Positions 1-8,250 of a DNA stretch of 64,000 bases are shown one piece after another. This DNA is from Saccharothrix obliqua (GTDB lineage: Bacteria; Actinomycetota; Actinomycetes; Mycobacteriales; Pseudonocardiaceae), in the NCBI RefSeq assembly GCF_019375475.1, contig NZ_JAHXGQ010000012.1, positions 181,632-245,631 on the forward strand, read 5' to 3'. A program made the position numbers and the translations under genes. Under the pieces are notes generated by a model. That model saw only the letters and a list, made by a program, of their open reading frames with translations. It was not told the origin of the DNA and did not search any database. Within the stretch, counting starts at the first letter, position 1. Every line of letters starts with the position of its first letter.

Positions 1-1356
1 GTCGAGCGGGCGTGTCGCGACTCGGTCGCGATCGGGCAGCTCCTCGCCGTGCAGTCCGGCGTGGGCGTCCCGGCGCTGCTGCCCGCCCTGCCCGCCGGTC
101 CGCTGGCCGACCACCTGGCCGAGCGGGTGCGGGCGGGTGCGTTGTCCGGGTTCGCGGTCACCGAACCGGCCGGCCGCAACAACACCTGGCCCGAGCTGAC
201 CGCGACCTCGACCGAGGGCGGTTTCCTGCTGCACGGCGAGAAGCTGTTCACCGGCAACGGAACCGTCGCCGAAGTCCTCGCGGTCACCGCGGTGCACGGC
301 GAGGGCGACCGGCGGCGGCTGTGCGTGTGCTTCGTCGACACCGCGGCCCCCGGCTTCGAGGTGACCTCGCGGCTGGAGTTCGCCGGCAGCAGGGGGTTGC
401 CCAACGGCGCGCTGCGGTTCGACGGCGTGCACGTGCCGGCGGACCGCGTGCTCATCGGCGCCGAGGGCGACCCGCGGATGCCGGTGGCCGGGTTCGGCCC
501 GGTCGTCCTGCTCGGGATGCTGTACTTCACCGCCGCGCCGGCCGTCGCGATCGCCCGCGACTGCCTGGAGTGGAGCCGGTCGTTCGTGACGCGCCGCCGC
601 GTCGACGGCCGCGAACTCCTCGACTACGAACAGGTCCAGCAGATCCTGGCGCTCAACGCCGCGGACGTGGCGGCGCTGGACAGCGCGGCGCGGTGGAGCC
701 TGCTGGCCGAGGGCCGTGACTTCGAGCGCACCCTGCTCAAGAACCTGTGCGCCCGCACCGCCTGGCGCGTCGTCGACCGCACCGTCTCCCTGTTCGGCGG
801 CGAGGGCGTCGAGACGGTGCGCAGCAAGCGGCGGCGCGGCGTGGACCCGGTCCCGACCGAACGCGCCCTGCGGGACGCGCGCGGGCTGCGGATCGCGGGC
901 AACGTCGACTTCCGGCTCGACCACACGGCCATGGCGGCGTTCCTGGCCGACGGGCACGCGTTCGCCACCGCGGCGATGGCGGCCGAGGACGTCCGGGGAG
1001 GGGACCTGTCCGCGGCCAACCGGGTGCACCTGCGGATCGCGGCCGGCCACGTGCGCCGGTTCGCCGAGGCGTGCGCCGACCTGTCCGGATCCCCTGACGC
1101 GCGCCAGCACCCGGTCGCCCTGCTCGGCGAGATCGCGGGCGAGCTGCTGGGCGTGCTGACCCTGCTCGCCACGACCGCCGGACCGTCCTCTTCGGACAGC
1201 GGCCCGAGCCAGGACGTGGCCGACATCCACTGCTCCGACGCCGAGCACCGCATCGCCGACCTGTGGCGGCGGTTCGACACCGGCCACCAACCCGAGTTCG
1301 CCGCGCTCGCCCGGTCCGTCGCGGCCCGGCGCGCGGAGGAGGGAACCCACCGATGA
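1..1356 (+). CDS. Acyl-CoA dehydrogenase family protein (5' partial)
   Basis: The frame is open from the first base, so the N-terminus lies outside the window; 451 codons remain. The visible part has the acyl-CoA dehydrogenase layout: a middle domain with a GEKLFTGNG stretch and a C-terminal helical domain with LFGGEGVETV, where the family usually carries its FAD-contacting GG motif. The last 150 residues are less typical. Such flavoproteins desaturate acyl thioesters, and several in actinomycete clusters act on carrier-bound acyl chains. The stop overlaps the P450 start (ATGA at 1353–1356), which indicates translational coupling and a shared pathway. The substrate cannot be told from sequence. 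Confidence 0.85.
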   Translation, partial: VERACRDSVAIGQLLAVQSGVGVPALLPALPAGPLADHLAERVRAGALSGFAVTEPAGRNNTWPELTATSTEGGFLLHGEKLFTGNGTVAEVLAVTAVHGEGDRRRLCVCFVDTAAPGFEVTSRLEFAGSRGLPNGALRFDGVHVPADRVLIGAEGDPRMPVAGFGPVVLLGMLYFTAAPAVAIARDCLEWSRSFVTRRRVDGRELLDYEQVQQILALNAADVAALDSAARWSLLAEGRDFERTLLKNLCARTAWRVVDRTVSLFGGEGVETVRSKRRRGVDPVPTERALRDARGLRIAGNVDFRLDHTAMAAFLADGHAFATAAMAAEDVRGGDLSAANRVHLRIAAGHVRRFAEACADLSGSPDARQHPVALLGEIAGELLGVLTLLATTAGPSSSDSGPSQDVADIHCSDAEHRIADLWRRFDTGHQPEFAALARSVAARRAEEGTHR

Positions 1357-2594
1357 CCAGCACCGCCGTCGACCTGGACACCGTCCGGCGACTCCTGCCG
1401 TTCGACCCCTTCGACCCCGGCTACCAGGCCGACCCCTACCCGGTGTACCAACGCATCCGCGCGGAGCGCGGTCAGCTCTTCCGGATGCCCGGCGGCATGA
1501 TCTCCGTGCTGGGCCACCGGCACTGCTCGCAGCTGCTCAGCGACCCCCGCTTCGGGTGGGGCGACGACCCGGCCATCTCCGACCAGTTCGTGCCCGACCC
1601 CGACGGCGGCGCGCCGCACCGGCCGCTGCTGTTCATGGACCCGCCCGACCACACCCGCGTGCGCCGCCTGGTGTCCAAGGCGTTCACGCCGCGCACGGTG
1701 GAACGCCTGCGGGTCAAGACCGAGCTGTTCGCCGCCGAACTCGTGGCCGCCGCGCGCGAGAAAACCGTGGACGGCGTGGTCGACCTGATGGACGCCGTCC
1801 TGCGCCCGCTTCCCGGCATGGTGCTCAGCGAGCTGATGGACATCCCGGTGGAGTACCACTCGATGTTCATCGCGCTGGCCAAGGAGAGCGGTCGCGGCCT
1901 GGACCCCGGCTTCACCCTCTCCGCCGAGGAGAAGAAGCTGCGTGACGACGCCCGCGACCAGATCACCGCCGCCGGCGCGGGGCTGGCCGCCGCCCGTCGG
2001 GAGAAGCCCGGCGACGACCTGGTCAGCCTGCTCGCCCTGGCCGAGTCCGAAGGGGACCGGCTGACCCGGATGGAGCTGGAGCTGACGTTGATGAACCTGC
2101 TCGCGGCGGGCTTCAACGCCTCCGCCGCGATGATGGGCAACGTCATCCTGGCGATCCTGCGGCACCCCGACGAACTCGCGTGGCTGCGTGCCCACCCCGA
2201 GCAGCTGGCCGGCGCCACCGAGGAGCTGGTGCGGTACGACGCGCCGATGCAGCTCGTCGTGCGCTCGGCGTTGGAGGAGGCGGAGATCGGCGACGTGGCG
2301 GTCGGTCCCGGCGACCAGTTCGCCCTCCTCCTCGGCGCGGGCAACCGCGACCCCGAGGAGCACACCGACCCGGACCGCCTGGACCTGACCCGGCCGCCCA
2401 AGCGCAACCTCGGCTTCGGCCACGGCATCCACTTCTGCGTAGCCGCGCCGATCGGCCGGATGACCGCCCAGGTGACCCTCGCGGCGCTGATCCGGCACGA
2501 CGTCGAGCTGGCGGTGCCCGAACCCCTTCGGGCGCCCGGCATCTCGATGCGCACGCTGGCCGAACTGCCGGTCGCCCTGGGCGGCGTGCGCTGA
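1353..2594 (+). CDS. Cytochrome P450 with atypical I-helix
   Basis: A 413-residue bacterial class I P450, normal in length. The heme loop reads FGHGIHFC with Cys362 as proximal ligand, and the ExxR pair is Glu291/Arg294. The I-helix, usually AGxE/DTT, reads AGFNAS at residues 252–257, so the acid is Asn255 and the conserved Thr is Ala256. P450s lacking this pair often depend on the substrate or water for proton delivery. I chose the ATG at 1353 because it overlaps the stop of the upstream dehydrogenase; an upstream in-frame extension to 1263 lies inside that gene. Likely a tailoring oxidase of the cluster that continues left of the window. Confidence 0.93.
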   Translation: MTSTAVDLDTVRRLLPFDPFDPGYQADPYPVYQRIRAERGQLFRMPGGMISVLGHRHCSQLLSDPRFGWGDDPAISDQFVPDPDGGAPHRPLLFMDPPDHTRVRRLVSKAFTPRTVERLRVKTELFAAELVAAAREKTVDGVVDLMDAVLRPLPGMVLSELMDIPVEYHSMFIALAKESGRGLDPGFTLSAEEKKLRDDARDQITAAGAGLAAARREKPGDDLVSLLALAESEGDRLTRMELELTLMNLLAAGFNASAAMMGNVILAILRHPDELAWLRAHPEQLAGATEELVRYDAPMQLVVRSALEEAEIGDVAVGPGDQFALLLGAGNRDPEEHTDPDRLDLTRPPKRNLGFGHGIHFCVAAPIGRMTAQVTLAALIRHDVELAVPEPLRAPGISMRTLAELPVALGGVR

Positions 2595-2601
2595 CGGGGC
2601 A

Positions 2602-2636
2602 CCCGGCCGAGCGCCACCCGCGTGCGCTCGGCCGGG
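2602..2636 (+). terminator. Hairpin terminator after the P450 gene
   Basis: A perfect 13-bp stem (2602–2614 with 2624–2636) and a 9-base loop, starting 8 bases after the P450 stop. No T-run follows, as is common in high-GC actinomycetes. It separates the dehydrogenase–P450 unit from the exporter. Confidence 0.6.
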
Positions 2637-2660
2637 CACGTGCTCGCTGACCTGCGCTGA

Positions 2661-2725
2661 CACACCGGTGTTCCCCTGGGACAGCGAAGTGCCTTCTTCC
2701 CCCACCCGGGGGAACTCGCTGTGAT
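2661..2725 (-). pseudogene. Vestigial copy of the 5' end of an hxlR-like gene, or shared operator
   Basis: Bases 2661–2683 are identical over 23 bases to 5597–5619, which is the first codons of the HxlR-family gene below. Weaker similarity continues upstream on the minus strand (GGTGGGGGAAGAAGG here, GGTGGGGGCTGGGGAAGGAGG there), covering the ribosome-binding region. The matching start codon is CTG here instead of ATG, and no HxlR reading frame follows. The shared block contains the palindrome ACACCGGTGT. It may be the relic of a duplicated regulator, or an operator copied to the front of the exporter gene, which starts 79 bases downstream. Confidence 0.5.
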
Positions 2726-2761
2726 TGCCCCATCCCGCACCGTCGAAAGAGGGTCCACACC

Positions 2762-4156
2762 GTGGCTGCACCCACCACAACCCGCCCGCCGTCGGCCTAC
2801 GGCCTGCGGCTCGGTCTGCTGGCGCTGGCCCAGTTCATCGTCGCCCTGGACTTCAACATCGTGTACGTGGCGCTGCCGGACATCGGCCGCCACGTCGGCT
2901 TCAGCATCCAGTCGCTGCAATGGGTCGTGAGCGCGTACGTGGTGGTGCTGGGCGGTTTCCTGCTGTTCGGCGGCCGGGCCGCGGACCGGTTGGGCACCCG
3001 TCGGATGTTCGTCATCGGCGCGGCGCTGTACGCGATCGCCTCACTGGTGGGCGGTCTGGCCACCGATCCCGGGGTGCTCATCGCGGGCCGGGCGGTGCAG
3101 GGCGTCGGTGGCGCGTTGCTCACCCCCGCCACGCTGCGGTTGATCTTCACCAACTTCACCGAGGGTCCCGAGCGCAACCGCGCGTTCGCCACGTGGGGCG
3201 CGGCGGGCAGCGCGGGGCTCTCGGCGGGCGCGTTGCTGGGTGGCGTGCTCACGAACTACCTGGGCTGGGAGTGGGTGTTCTTCGTCAACGTCCCGCTGGG
3301 CCTGTTCGCCGCCTTCGCCGCGCCCTCGGTGTTCGCGCCCGACCAGCCGCGTCCGGGCGACCAGGGCGGTTTCGACCTGCCGGGCGCGATCATCGCCACG
3401 CTCGGCGCGTCCGCCGTGGTGTTCGGTCTGGTCAACGGCCCCGAGGCGGGCTGGCTCTCGGTGCAGGGCGTCTGGGCCCTCGCGGCGGGCCTGGCGCTGC
3501 TGGCCGCGTTCCTGGTCGTCGAGTCGCGCACCGGCACGCCGCTGATGCCGCTGCGGTTGTTCCGGGTGCGGGGGCTCGGCGTGTCCATGGGCGTGGCGTT
3601 CACCTTCCAAGGCGCCACCGCCGCCGTGTACTACCTGCTGACCACCTACTTCCAGGACGTCCTCGGCTACTCGCCGCTGGCCGCGGGCCTGGCGTTCCTG
3701 CCGCCCACGCTGGTGTCGATGGTGGTCGCGTTGAGCCTCACCGCCCGGCTGCTCACCAGGTGGGGCATCCGCCGCACGCTCGCGGTCGGCCTGCTGATCA
3801 CCGCGATCGGCACGCTCGGCGCGGTCGCGGCGTTCAGCGCCACCGGCTCGTACTGGGCGTTGCTGCCCGGCCTGGTGCTGTGGGGCTTCGGCGGCGGACT
3901 GGCGTTCTCGCCGATGTTCGCCGCGGCGGGCGTCGGCGTGGCGCCGCTGGAGCAGGGCGTCGCCTCCGCGATGGCCAACACCAGCAGGCAGATCGGCGGC
4001 TCGGTCGGTCTCGCGCTCCTCGTCGCGCTGGTCAACGCCGGCATCCCGGGCGGCGTCGCCGGCCTGCGGGTCGGCGGCTGGTTCGCCGTCGCCACCACCC
4101 TCGTCAGCGCCGCCATCGCGTTGGTGCTCCGGAAACCCGAGCGCGCCACCGCCTGA
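2762..4156 (+). CDS. MFS drug:H+ antiporter, DHA2 (14-TM) type
   Basis: A 464-residue integral membrane protein with the EmrB/QacA pattern: LDFNIVYVALPDIG in the first helix, a motif A-like DRLGTRR after helix 2, and WVFFVNVPLG in helix 6. It should export a drug or metabolite using the proton gradient, probably the product of the neighbouring biosynthetic genes. The GTG start at 2762 is preceded by GAAAGAGG. The stop is 28 bases before the KAS III-like gene, whose ribosome site (AAGGAG) lies in the gap, so the two are probably co-transcribed. The hxlR-like sequence upstream hints at control by the HxlR protein. Confidence 0.92.
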   Translation: MAAPTTTRPPSAYGLRLGLLALAQFIVALDFNIVYVALPDIGRHVGFSIQSLQWVVSAYVVVLGGFLLFGGRAADRLGTRRMFVIGAALYAIASLVGGLATDPGVLIAGRAVQGVGGALLTPATLRLIFTNFTEGPERNRAFATWGAAGSAGLSAGALLGGVLTNYLGWEWVFFVNVPLGLFAAFAAPSVFAPDQPRPGDQGGFDLPGAIIATLGASAVVFGLVNGPEAGWLSVQGVWALAAGLALLAAFLVVESRTGTPLMPLRLFRVRGLGVSMGVAFTFQGATAAVYYLLTTYFQDVLGYSPLAAGLAFLPPTLVSMVVALSLTARLLTRWGIRRTLAVGLLITAIGTLGAVAAFSATGSYWALLPGLVLWGFGGGLAFSPMFAAAGVGVAPLEQGVASAMANTSRQIGGSVGLALLVALVNAGIPGGVAGLRVGGWFAVATTLVSAAIALVLRKPERATA

Positions 4157-4184
4157 TCCGCCTTCCGGCTAAGGAGAAACCCGA

Positions 4185-5231
4185 ATGCAGTGGGACGAGG
4201 TATACGTCAGCTCGGCCGCCGTGTGGCTGGGGGAGAAGGAAGACGTGCGGGACGCCGTCGCCGCCGGTCGGTACGACGCCGAGGAGGCGGCCGAGGACGA
4301 CTTCGCCTCGGTCCGCGTCGCGGGCGACATCTCCGCCGCGGACATGGCCGTGACGGCGGCCGAGCGCGCCCTCGCGCGGTCCGGTGTGGACCCCGTGCAC
4401 TTCGACCTGATCGTGCACGCCAGCGTCGGCTTCCAGGGCCTGGACCACTGGTCCCCGGCCCAGTACATCCAGGCCCGCACGGTCGGCGGCTCCGCCTCGG
4501 CGGTGGAGGTCAAGCAGGCGTCCAACGGCGGGCTGGCCGCGCTGGAGCTGACCGCGGCGTTCCTGTCCGCGCGCAAGGCGCCCAGCGCGGCGCTGCTCAC
4601 CACCGCCGACAAGTACGACCTGCCCGCGTTCGACCGCTACCGGTCCGATAAGGGCCTCACCCGCGGCGACGGCGCGACGGCCCTGGTGCTCAGCCGGGCG
4701 GGCGGCACGGCGCGCCTGCTGTCCACCGCGGTGCTCAGCGACACCACGCACGAAGCCCTCTACCGCGGCGACCGGCCGTGGGGTGACGCGTACGGGCACG
4801 ACGGGCACCCGGTGGACATGCGCCGCCGCCGCGCCGAGTACCTGGCGAACGGCGTCGACATCTGGAAGCTCATCGAGTCGGCCAACCTCAAGCAGCAGGA
4901 GGCGATCCAGACGGCGTTGAAGGACGCCCGGATCGACAGCGGCGACGTCGCGTGGTGGGTGTTCCCCAACGCCGGCCGCGGCGTGGTCGACTGGGACCTG
5001 CGGCGGCGCGACTTCGGCGTCGAGGAGTCGCGCTCGCTCTGGTCGTGGGGCCGGACCGTCGGCCACATCGGCGCGGGCGACCAGGCGGCCGGCCTGACGC
5101 GGCTGCTGGAGACGGGTGCGGCCAGGAAGGGCGACCACGTCGTGCTCGCCGGCATCGGCGCGGGCTTCACGTTCGGCTGCGCCGTCGTGCGGGTGCTCGA
5201 CGAGCCGACCTGGTCCACGACGGCCGACTAG
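4185..5231 (+). CDS. KAS III-like acyltransferase with a replaced Cys-His-Asn triad
   Basis: 348 residues with the FabH thiolase fold over its full length. Where FabH has Cys, His and Asn, this protein has Ser113 (KQASNGG), Asn262 (FPNAG) and His294 (VGHIGAGD). Loss of the Cys is known in DpsC of daunorubicin biosynthesis, which carries Ser, and related proteins such as CerJ are O-acyltransferases. Ordinary chain-initiating condensation is therefore unlikely; acyl transfer or starter selection is more plausible. The start has AAGGAG upstream. The gene converges on the hxlR-like gene and overlaps its 3' end through a shared CTAG (5228–5231). Confidence 0.82.
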   Translation: MQWDEVYVSSAAVWLGEKEDVRDAVAAGRYDAEEAAEDDFASVRVAGDISAADMAVTAAERALARSGVDPVHFDLIVHASVGFQGLDHWSPAQYIQARTVGGSASAVEVKQASNGGLAALELTAAFLSARKAPSAALLTTADKYDLPAFDRYRSDKGLTRGDGATALVLSRAGGTARLLSTAVLSDTTHEALYRGDRPWGDAYGHDGHPVDMRRRRAEYLANGVDIWKLIESANLKQQEAIQTALKDARIDSGDVAWWVFPNAGRGVVDWDLRRRDFGVEESRSLWSWGRTVGHIGAGDQAAGLTRLLETGAARKGDHVVLAGIGAGFTFGCAVVRVLDEPTWSTTAD

Positions 5232-5620
5232 TCGTCGCGGCTGTTGGCCTGGTCGTACTCGGCACGGGCGGCGGAGATGTTGCCCCGGTTGCGCCGCGCC
5301 CAGTCGGCCAGCCGCTCCAGCGGGTCGTGCAACTCGCGCGACATCTCCGTGCCGGTGTACTCGACCTTGGGCGGGACGGTGGCGTACACCTTGCGCACGA
5401 TCAGGCCGTCCCGTTCGAGGTTGCGCAGGGTCAGCGTGAGCATCCGCCTGCTGATCCCCTCGATCCGGCGCTCCAGGTCGGTGAACCGCACCGGCCCCTG
5501 CGCGGTCGCCAGGATGATCTGCACGCTCCACTTGCCGCCCACGCGGTCGATCACCTCGCGGATCGGGCACGCCACGTCGTGAATGGCCTCGTCGGTCACA
5601 CCGGTGTTCCCCTGGGACAT
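5228..5620 (-). CDS. HxlR-family winged-helix regulator
   Basis: 130 residues with the HxlR signature: Cys18 in CPIREVIDRVGGKW, then a winged helix with RFTDLERRIEGIS and LTLRNLERDGLI. Family members often sense electrophiles or oxidants through the N-terminal Cys and control adjacent genes. The ATG at 5620 has GGAGG seven to eleven bases upstream and gives the standard N-terminus; the longer in-frame extension to 5815 runs into the divergent DUF427 gene and is rejected. The palindrome ACACCGGTGT falls inside its first codons and again in front of the exporter, so autoregulation and control of the exporter are plausible. Confidence 0.88.
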   Translation of the reverse strand: MSQGNTGVTDEAIHDVACPIREVIDRVGGKWSVQIILATAQGPVRFTDLERRIEGISRRMLTLTLRNLERDGLIVRKVYATVPPKVEYTGTEMSRELHDPLERLADWARRNRGNISAARAEYDQANSRDD

Positions 5621-5729
5621 GGATGTCCCTCCTTCCCCAGCCCCCACCCATCGCAGAAAATGCGGTCGGTAACAGAACGTTTCCCAAGGGTAGCGGTTGT
5701 GCCCCAAGGCGTGTCGAAGAGGAATAACC

Positions 5730-6455
5730 TTGCCGAAGTACACCGAGCTGAGCTGGGAGCCCACCGAGCGCTGGGTTCGCGGTACGAAGGGCGACGTCAC
5801 CGTCGTCGACAGCACGCACGCGGTCCTGGTCCGCGACCCGGACCGCTACACGCCGCTGTACGCGTTCCCCAAGGACGAGGTCCGGGCGGACCTGCTGCGC
5901 CCCGCCGCCGATCCGCCTCCCGGCGCGCACGCGTTCTACGACCTCGTGGTGGGTGACGTGGTGGTGCCGAACGCCGCGTGGACCTACGCCGAAGACGAGT
6001 TGGCCGACTACGTGGCCTTCGAGTGGTTCCGCCGCGACGACGTCCTGGACCACTGGTACGAGGAGGACGAGGAGGTCTTCACGACCGCGCGCGACCCCCT
6101 CCACCGGGTCGACGCGATCCGCAGCACGCGGCACGTCAGGGTCACCATCGACGGCCGGGTGGTCGCCGAGTCCAGCCGTCCCGTGCTGGTGTTCGAAACC
6201 GGCATCCCGGCGCGCTACTACCTGCCGCCGGAGGACGTGCGCCTGGACCTGTTCTCGCGCACCGGGTCGCGCACCGGCTGCCCGTACAAGGGATTCGCCT
6301 CGTACTGGACCTACATCGGCGGCGACGAGCCGCGGGTGGACGTGGCGTGGGCCTACCTCGACCCGACACCGGAGGCCGTCGCGATCAAGGGCTACCTGTC
6401 CTTCTACGACACGGTCGCCGAGCACACCGTCACACTCAACCGCCCGGCTCGATGA
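5730..6455 (+). CDS. DUF427 domain protein (two tandem domains)
   Basis: About 241 residues. Two copies of the DUF427 beta-fold are visible: residues around 1–110 and around 125–235, the second with SRPVLVFETGIPARYY and CPYKGFASYW, which are typical family motifs. The function of DUF427 is unknown; it is a small cytosolic domain common in actinomycetes. I prefer the TTG at 5730, preceded by AAGAGGAA, because the usual family N-terminus follows directly. It is divergent from the HxlR regulator with a 109-base intergenic region, the usual layout for a regulator and its target. Confidence 0.8.
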   Translation: MPKYTELSWEPTERWVRGTKGDVTVVDSTHAVLVRDPDRYTPLYAFPKDEVRADLLRPAADPPPGAHAFYDLVVGDVVVPNAAWTYAEDELADYVAFEWFRRDDVLDHWYEEDEEVFTTARDPLHRVDAIRSTRHVRVTIDGRVVAESSRPVLVFETGIPARYYLPPEDVRLDLFSRTGSRTGCPYKGFASYWTYIGGDEPRVDVAWAYLDPTPEAVAIKGYLSFYDTVAEHTVTLNRPAR

Positions 6456-6577
6456 CGGGAACCGTTGCGGCACGGGGGAGCCCCCGTGCGCGCGACCACG
6501 GGAGACCGACGTCTGGTCCGGTGCCGAGCGCCCGACTCCCCACCGGTCGAGTCGCTGCTGCGCGCGGGGCGCGGCGC

Positions 6578-6605
6578 GGGCCCCGAATCGCCTGATTCGG
6601 GGCCC
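6578..6605. terminator. Bidirectional hairpin terminator
   Basis: A perfect 12-bp stem (6578–6589 with 6594–6605) with a GCCT loop, in the gap between the convergent DUF427 and hemopexin-like genes. It can serve both strands. Confidence 0.7.
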
Positions 6606-6620
6606 GTGTGCTCGGCTCGG

Positions 6621-7391
6621 TCAGCCCTCCAGGAAACCCGCCAGGAACGGCCACTTCTGCACGATGTTGACGTGTTCGATCACTTGCACGTCGTTGAAGA
6701 TGATGCGTTCCGTGCCCTTGTAGAAACTGATCTTGGGATATCCCTGTTCGATCGTGTACGACGCGTCGTCCAGGTTGCTGGTGAAGTGCTGCGGCAGGAA
6801 CGGCCAGCGCGTGCGGATGAGCGTCGGCCCGCTGCGTGCCTGGGTGTCGTTGTGGATGGCGTAATACTCACCGGCCGCGGTGAGGTGGACCCACAGGTTG
6901 TTGCCTTCCAGGTGGGTCGTGATGGCATTGATGCCGTTGGACAGTTGCGGCCCGAGGAAGGGCCAGACAGACGGGTAGTGCTGCGGGGCGATGGCCAGGC
7001 CCCAGTCGAAGAAGATCACCCGTTCCGTGCCCTTGGTGAACATGTACTTCCAGACACCGCGTTCCAGCACCACCGACGCCGCGTCCAGGTTGCTGGTGAA
7101 CCGGCTGGGCAGGAACGGCCACTTGCCCGCGATCGACGCCGGGCCTTCGTAGATGTGCGTGTCGTCGAAGATGACGTACCGGTCACCGATCAGGCCGAGG
7201 TGCTTCCACAGCGTGCCGTTGCGCTCTTCGGCGGTCGCGAGGGCGTCGAAACCTCGGTACGCGACGGCGCTCGACCCGTCCGCCGCATCCGGCGCCGCGG
7301 CGGTGGCCGGTGATCCCGATGCGACGAGCATGACGGCGACCACGGAGACCAATAACCGGGCGCCGGTGCGAATCAACGATCTCTTCTGCAC
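6621..7391 (-). CDS. Secreted hemopexin-like repeat protein
   Basis: 256 residues. The N-terminus (KRSLIR, then a hydrophobic stretch ending SPATAAA) is a classical signal peptide with cleavage near residue 33. The mature part has four blade-like repeats: KWPFLP or RWPFLP, followed by FTSNLDAAS or FTSNLDDAS, then YMFTKGTERVIFF or SFYKGTERIIF. This is the hemopexin pattern (DAA plus F-KG-xx-Y/I-F), so an extracellular four-bladed beta-propeller is likely. Hemopexin-like domains bind ligands or matrix proteins; the ligand here is unknown. The GTG start has GGAGG just upstream. It appears monocistronic and ends at a strong shared terminator. Confidence 0.72.
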   Translation of the reverse strand: MQKRSLIRTGARLLVSVVAVMLVASGSPATAAAPDAADGSSAVAYRGFDALATAEERNGTLWKHLGLIGDRYVIFDDTHIYEGPASIAGKWPFLPSRFTSNLDAASVVLERGVWKYMFTKGTERVIFFDWGLAIAPQHYPSVWPFLGPQLSNGINAITTHLEGNNLWVHLTAAGEYYAIHNDTQARSGPTLIRTRWPFLPQHFTSNLDDASYTIEQGYPKISFYKGTERIIFNDVQVIEHVNIVQKWPFLAGFLEG

Positions 7392-7797
7392 ACTTCCTCC
7401 GCAACAACGTACTGCGTGATTACCGCTCCGAAGCGGATGCCGAATTCACTGGCTCGGGTGGTTCGACCGTATCAGTCGGGGCGACAATGCCACATGCGCC
7501 GAACAGTGGGAGCGTCGGCACCCGACCGCCCGGCCGGCGACGTCGGCCCGGACCAGTGCCGGGTCATTCCGACGTATTGCCCGGCCGTGGCTATTCGGAT
7601 CGGCGGATGGGCTTGGTCGGGTAATGGGCGCGACGGTGAATGGCCGAGCCGATGCGCGGACCACGGCAATTCCTCCCCGCGTGTCCCCGGCAGACCGAGC
7701 AGCGCCACCACGGCGATCGCGCCCCCGCCGGCTGCGCCGCGGAGCAGGTGATCGGTTCCGGCCTGCCGAACGGTGGCGACCCCGGTGGCCGGGCGAC
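7392..7797. other. Intergenic region without a recognisable gene
   Basis: About 400 bases between two minus-strand genes. Open frames are present on both strands but have atypical composition and no recognisable domain. The left end should hold the promoter of the hemopexin-like gene. Confidence 0.4.
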
Positions 7798-8235
7798 TCA
7801 GCGTTCCCGCGGCGCCACGCCGAGGACGAGGCTCTCCAGCGCGGCGTCCCCGACTCCGAACGAGGCCACCCAGGTCTCCACGAGGAAGACCTCGCCGATC
7901 TCCGAGATGCCGAGGAAGAACCGACCCAGGTCGAGTTCGCCGAGGGGGAACAGGGCGCAACCCAGGGCAGCGCCCCATTCGGCGAAGCGGTCCTCCTCGC
8001 CGACGCAGAGTCCGGGGTCCAGTTCGAACGGCTCACGCGCGCACGAGATACCCGGACCGGAGATCCGCACGTCCAACCCGCCGAACTCGGCCAGGAACGC
8101 CTCGGCGGCCGGGTGCATCCGAACCAGGCCACCGGCTTCCAGCTGCTGACGCCACCCACCGACGTCCACCGCCCGCCCGGGACGCCAACCCGCGGCACGC
8201 AGATCCCCGTCCACCCGCGGGGAGAACCGCGTCAC
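7798..8235 (-). CDS. SUKH-3 family immunity protein
   Basis: 145 residues that match the SUKH-3 pattern throughout: opening FSPRVDGDLRAAGW, the central RMHPAAEAFLAEFGGL, ISGPGI, DRFAEWGAALG, LFPLGELDLGRFFLGI and closing VETWVASFGVGDAAL. SUKH proteins neutralise polymorphic or contact-dependent toxins, usually nucleases, in the cytoplasm. No toxin gene is beside it in this window. The next sequence upstream on the same strand is a decayed DUF1963-like gene, also common in immunity arrays. It could protect against toxins of neighbouring strains. Confidence 0.8.
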   Translation of the reverse strand: MTRFSPRVDGDLRAAGWRPGRAVDVGGWRQQLEAGGLVRMHPAAEAFLAEFGGLDVRISGPGISCAREPFELDPGLCVGEEDRFAEWGAALGCALFPLGELDLGRFFLGISEIGEVFLVETWVASFGVGDAALESLVLGVAPRER

Positions 8236-8250
8236 CGGGCACCTCCCGCC

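Noticed and set aside
624..2780. 718-codon open frame on the minus strand
   Set aside because: It is antisense to the dehydrogenase and P450 genes, with low-complexity His/Arg/Gly-rich translation and no domain; long antisense frames are expected at this GC content.
4104..6473. 789-codon open frame on the minus strand
   Set aside because: Antisense to the KAS III-like and DUF427 genes and in a different frame from HxlR; the translation has no recognisable protein features.
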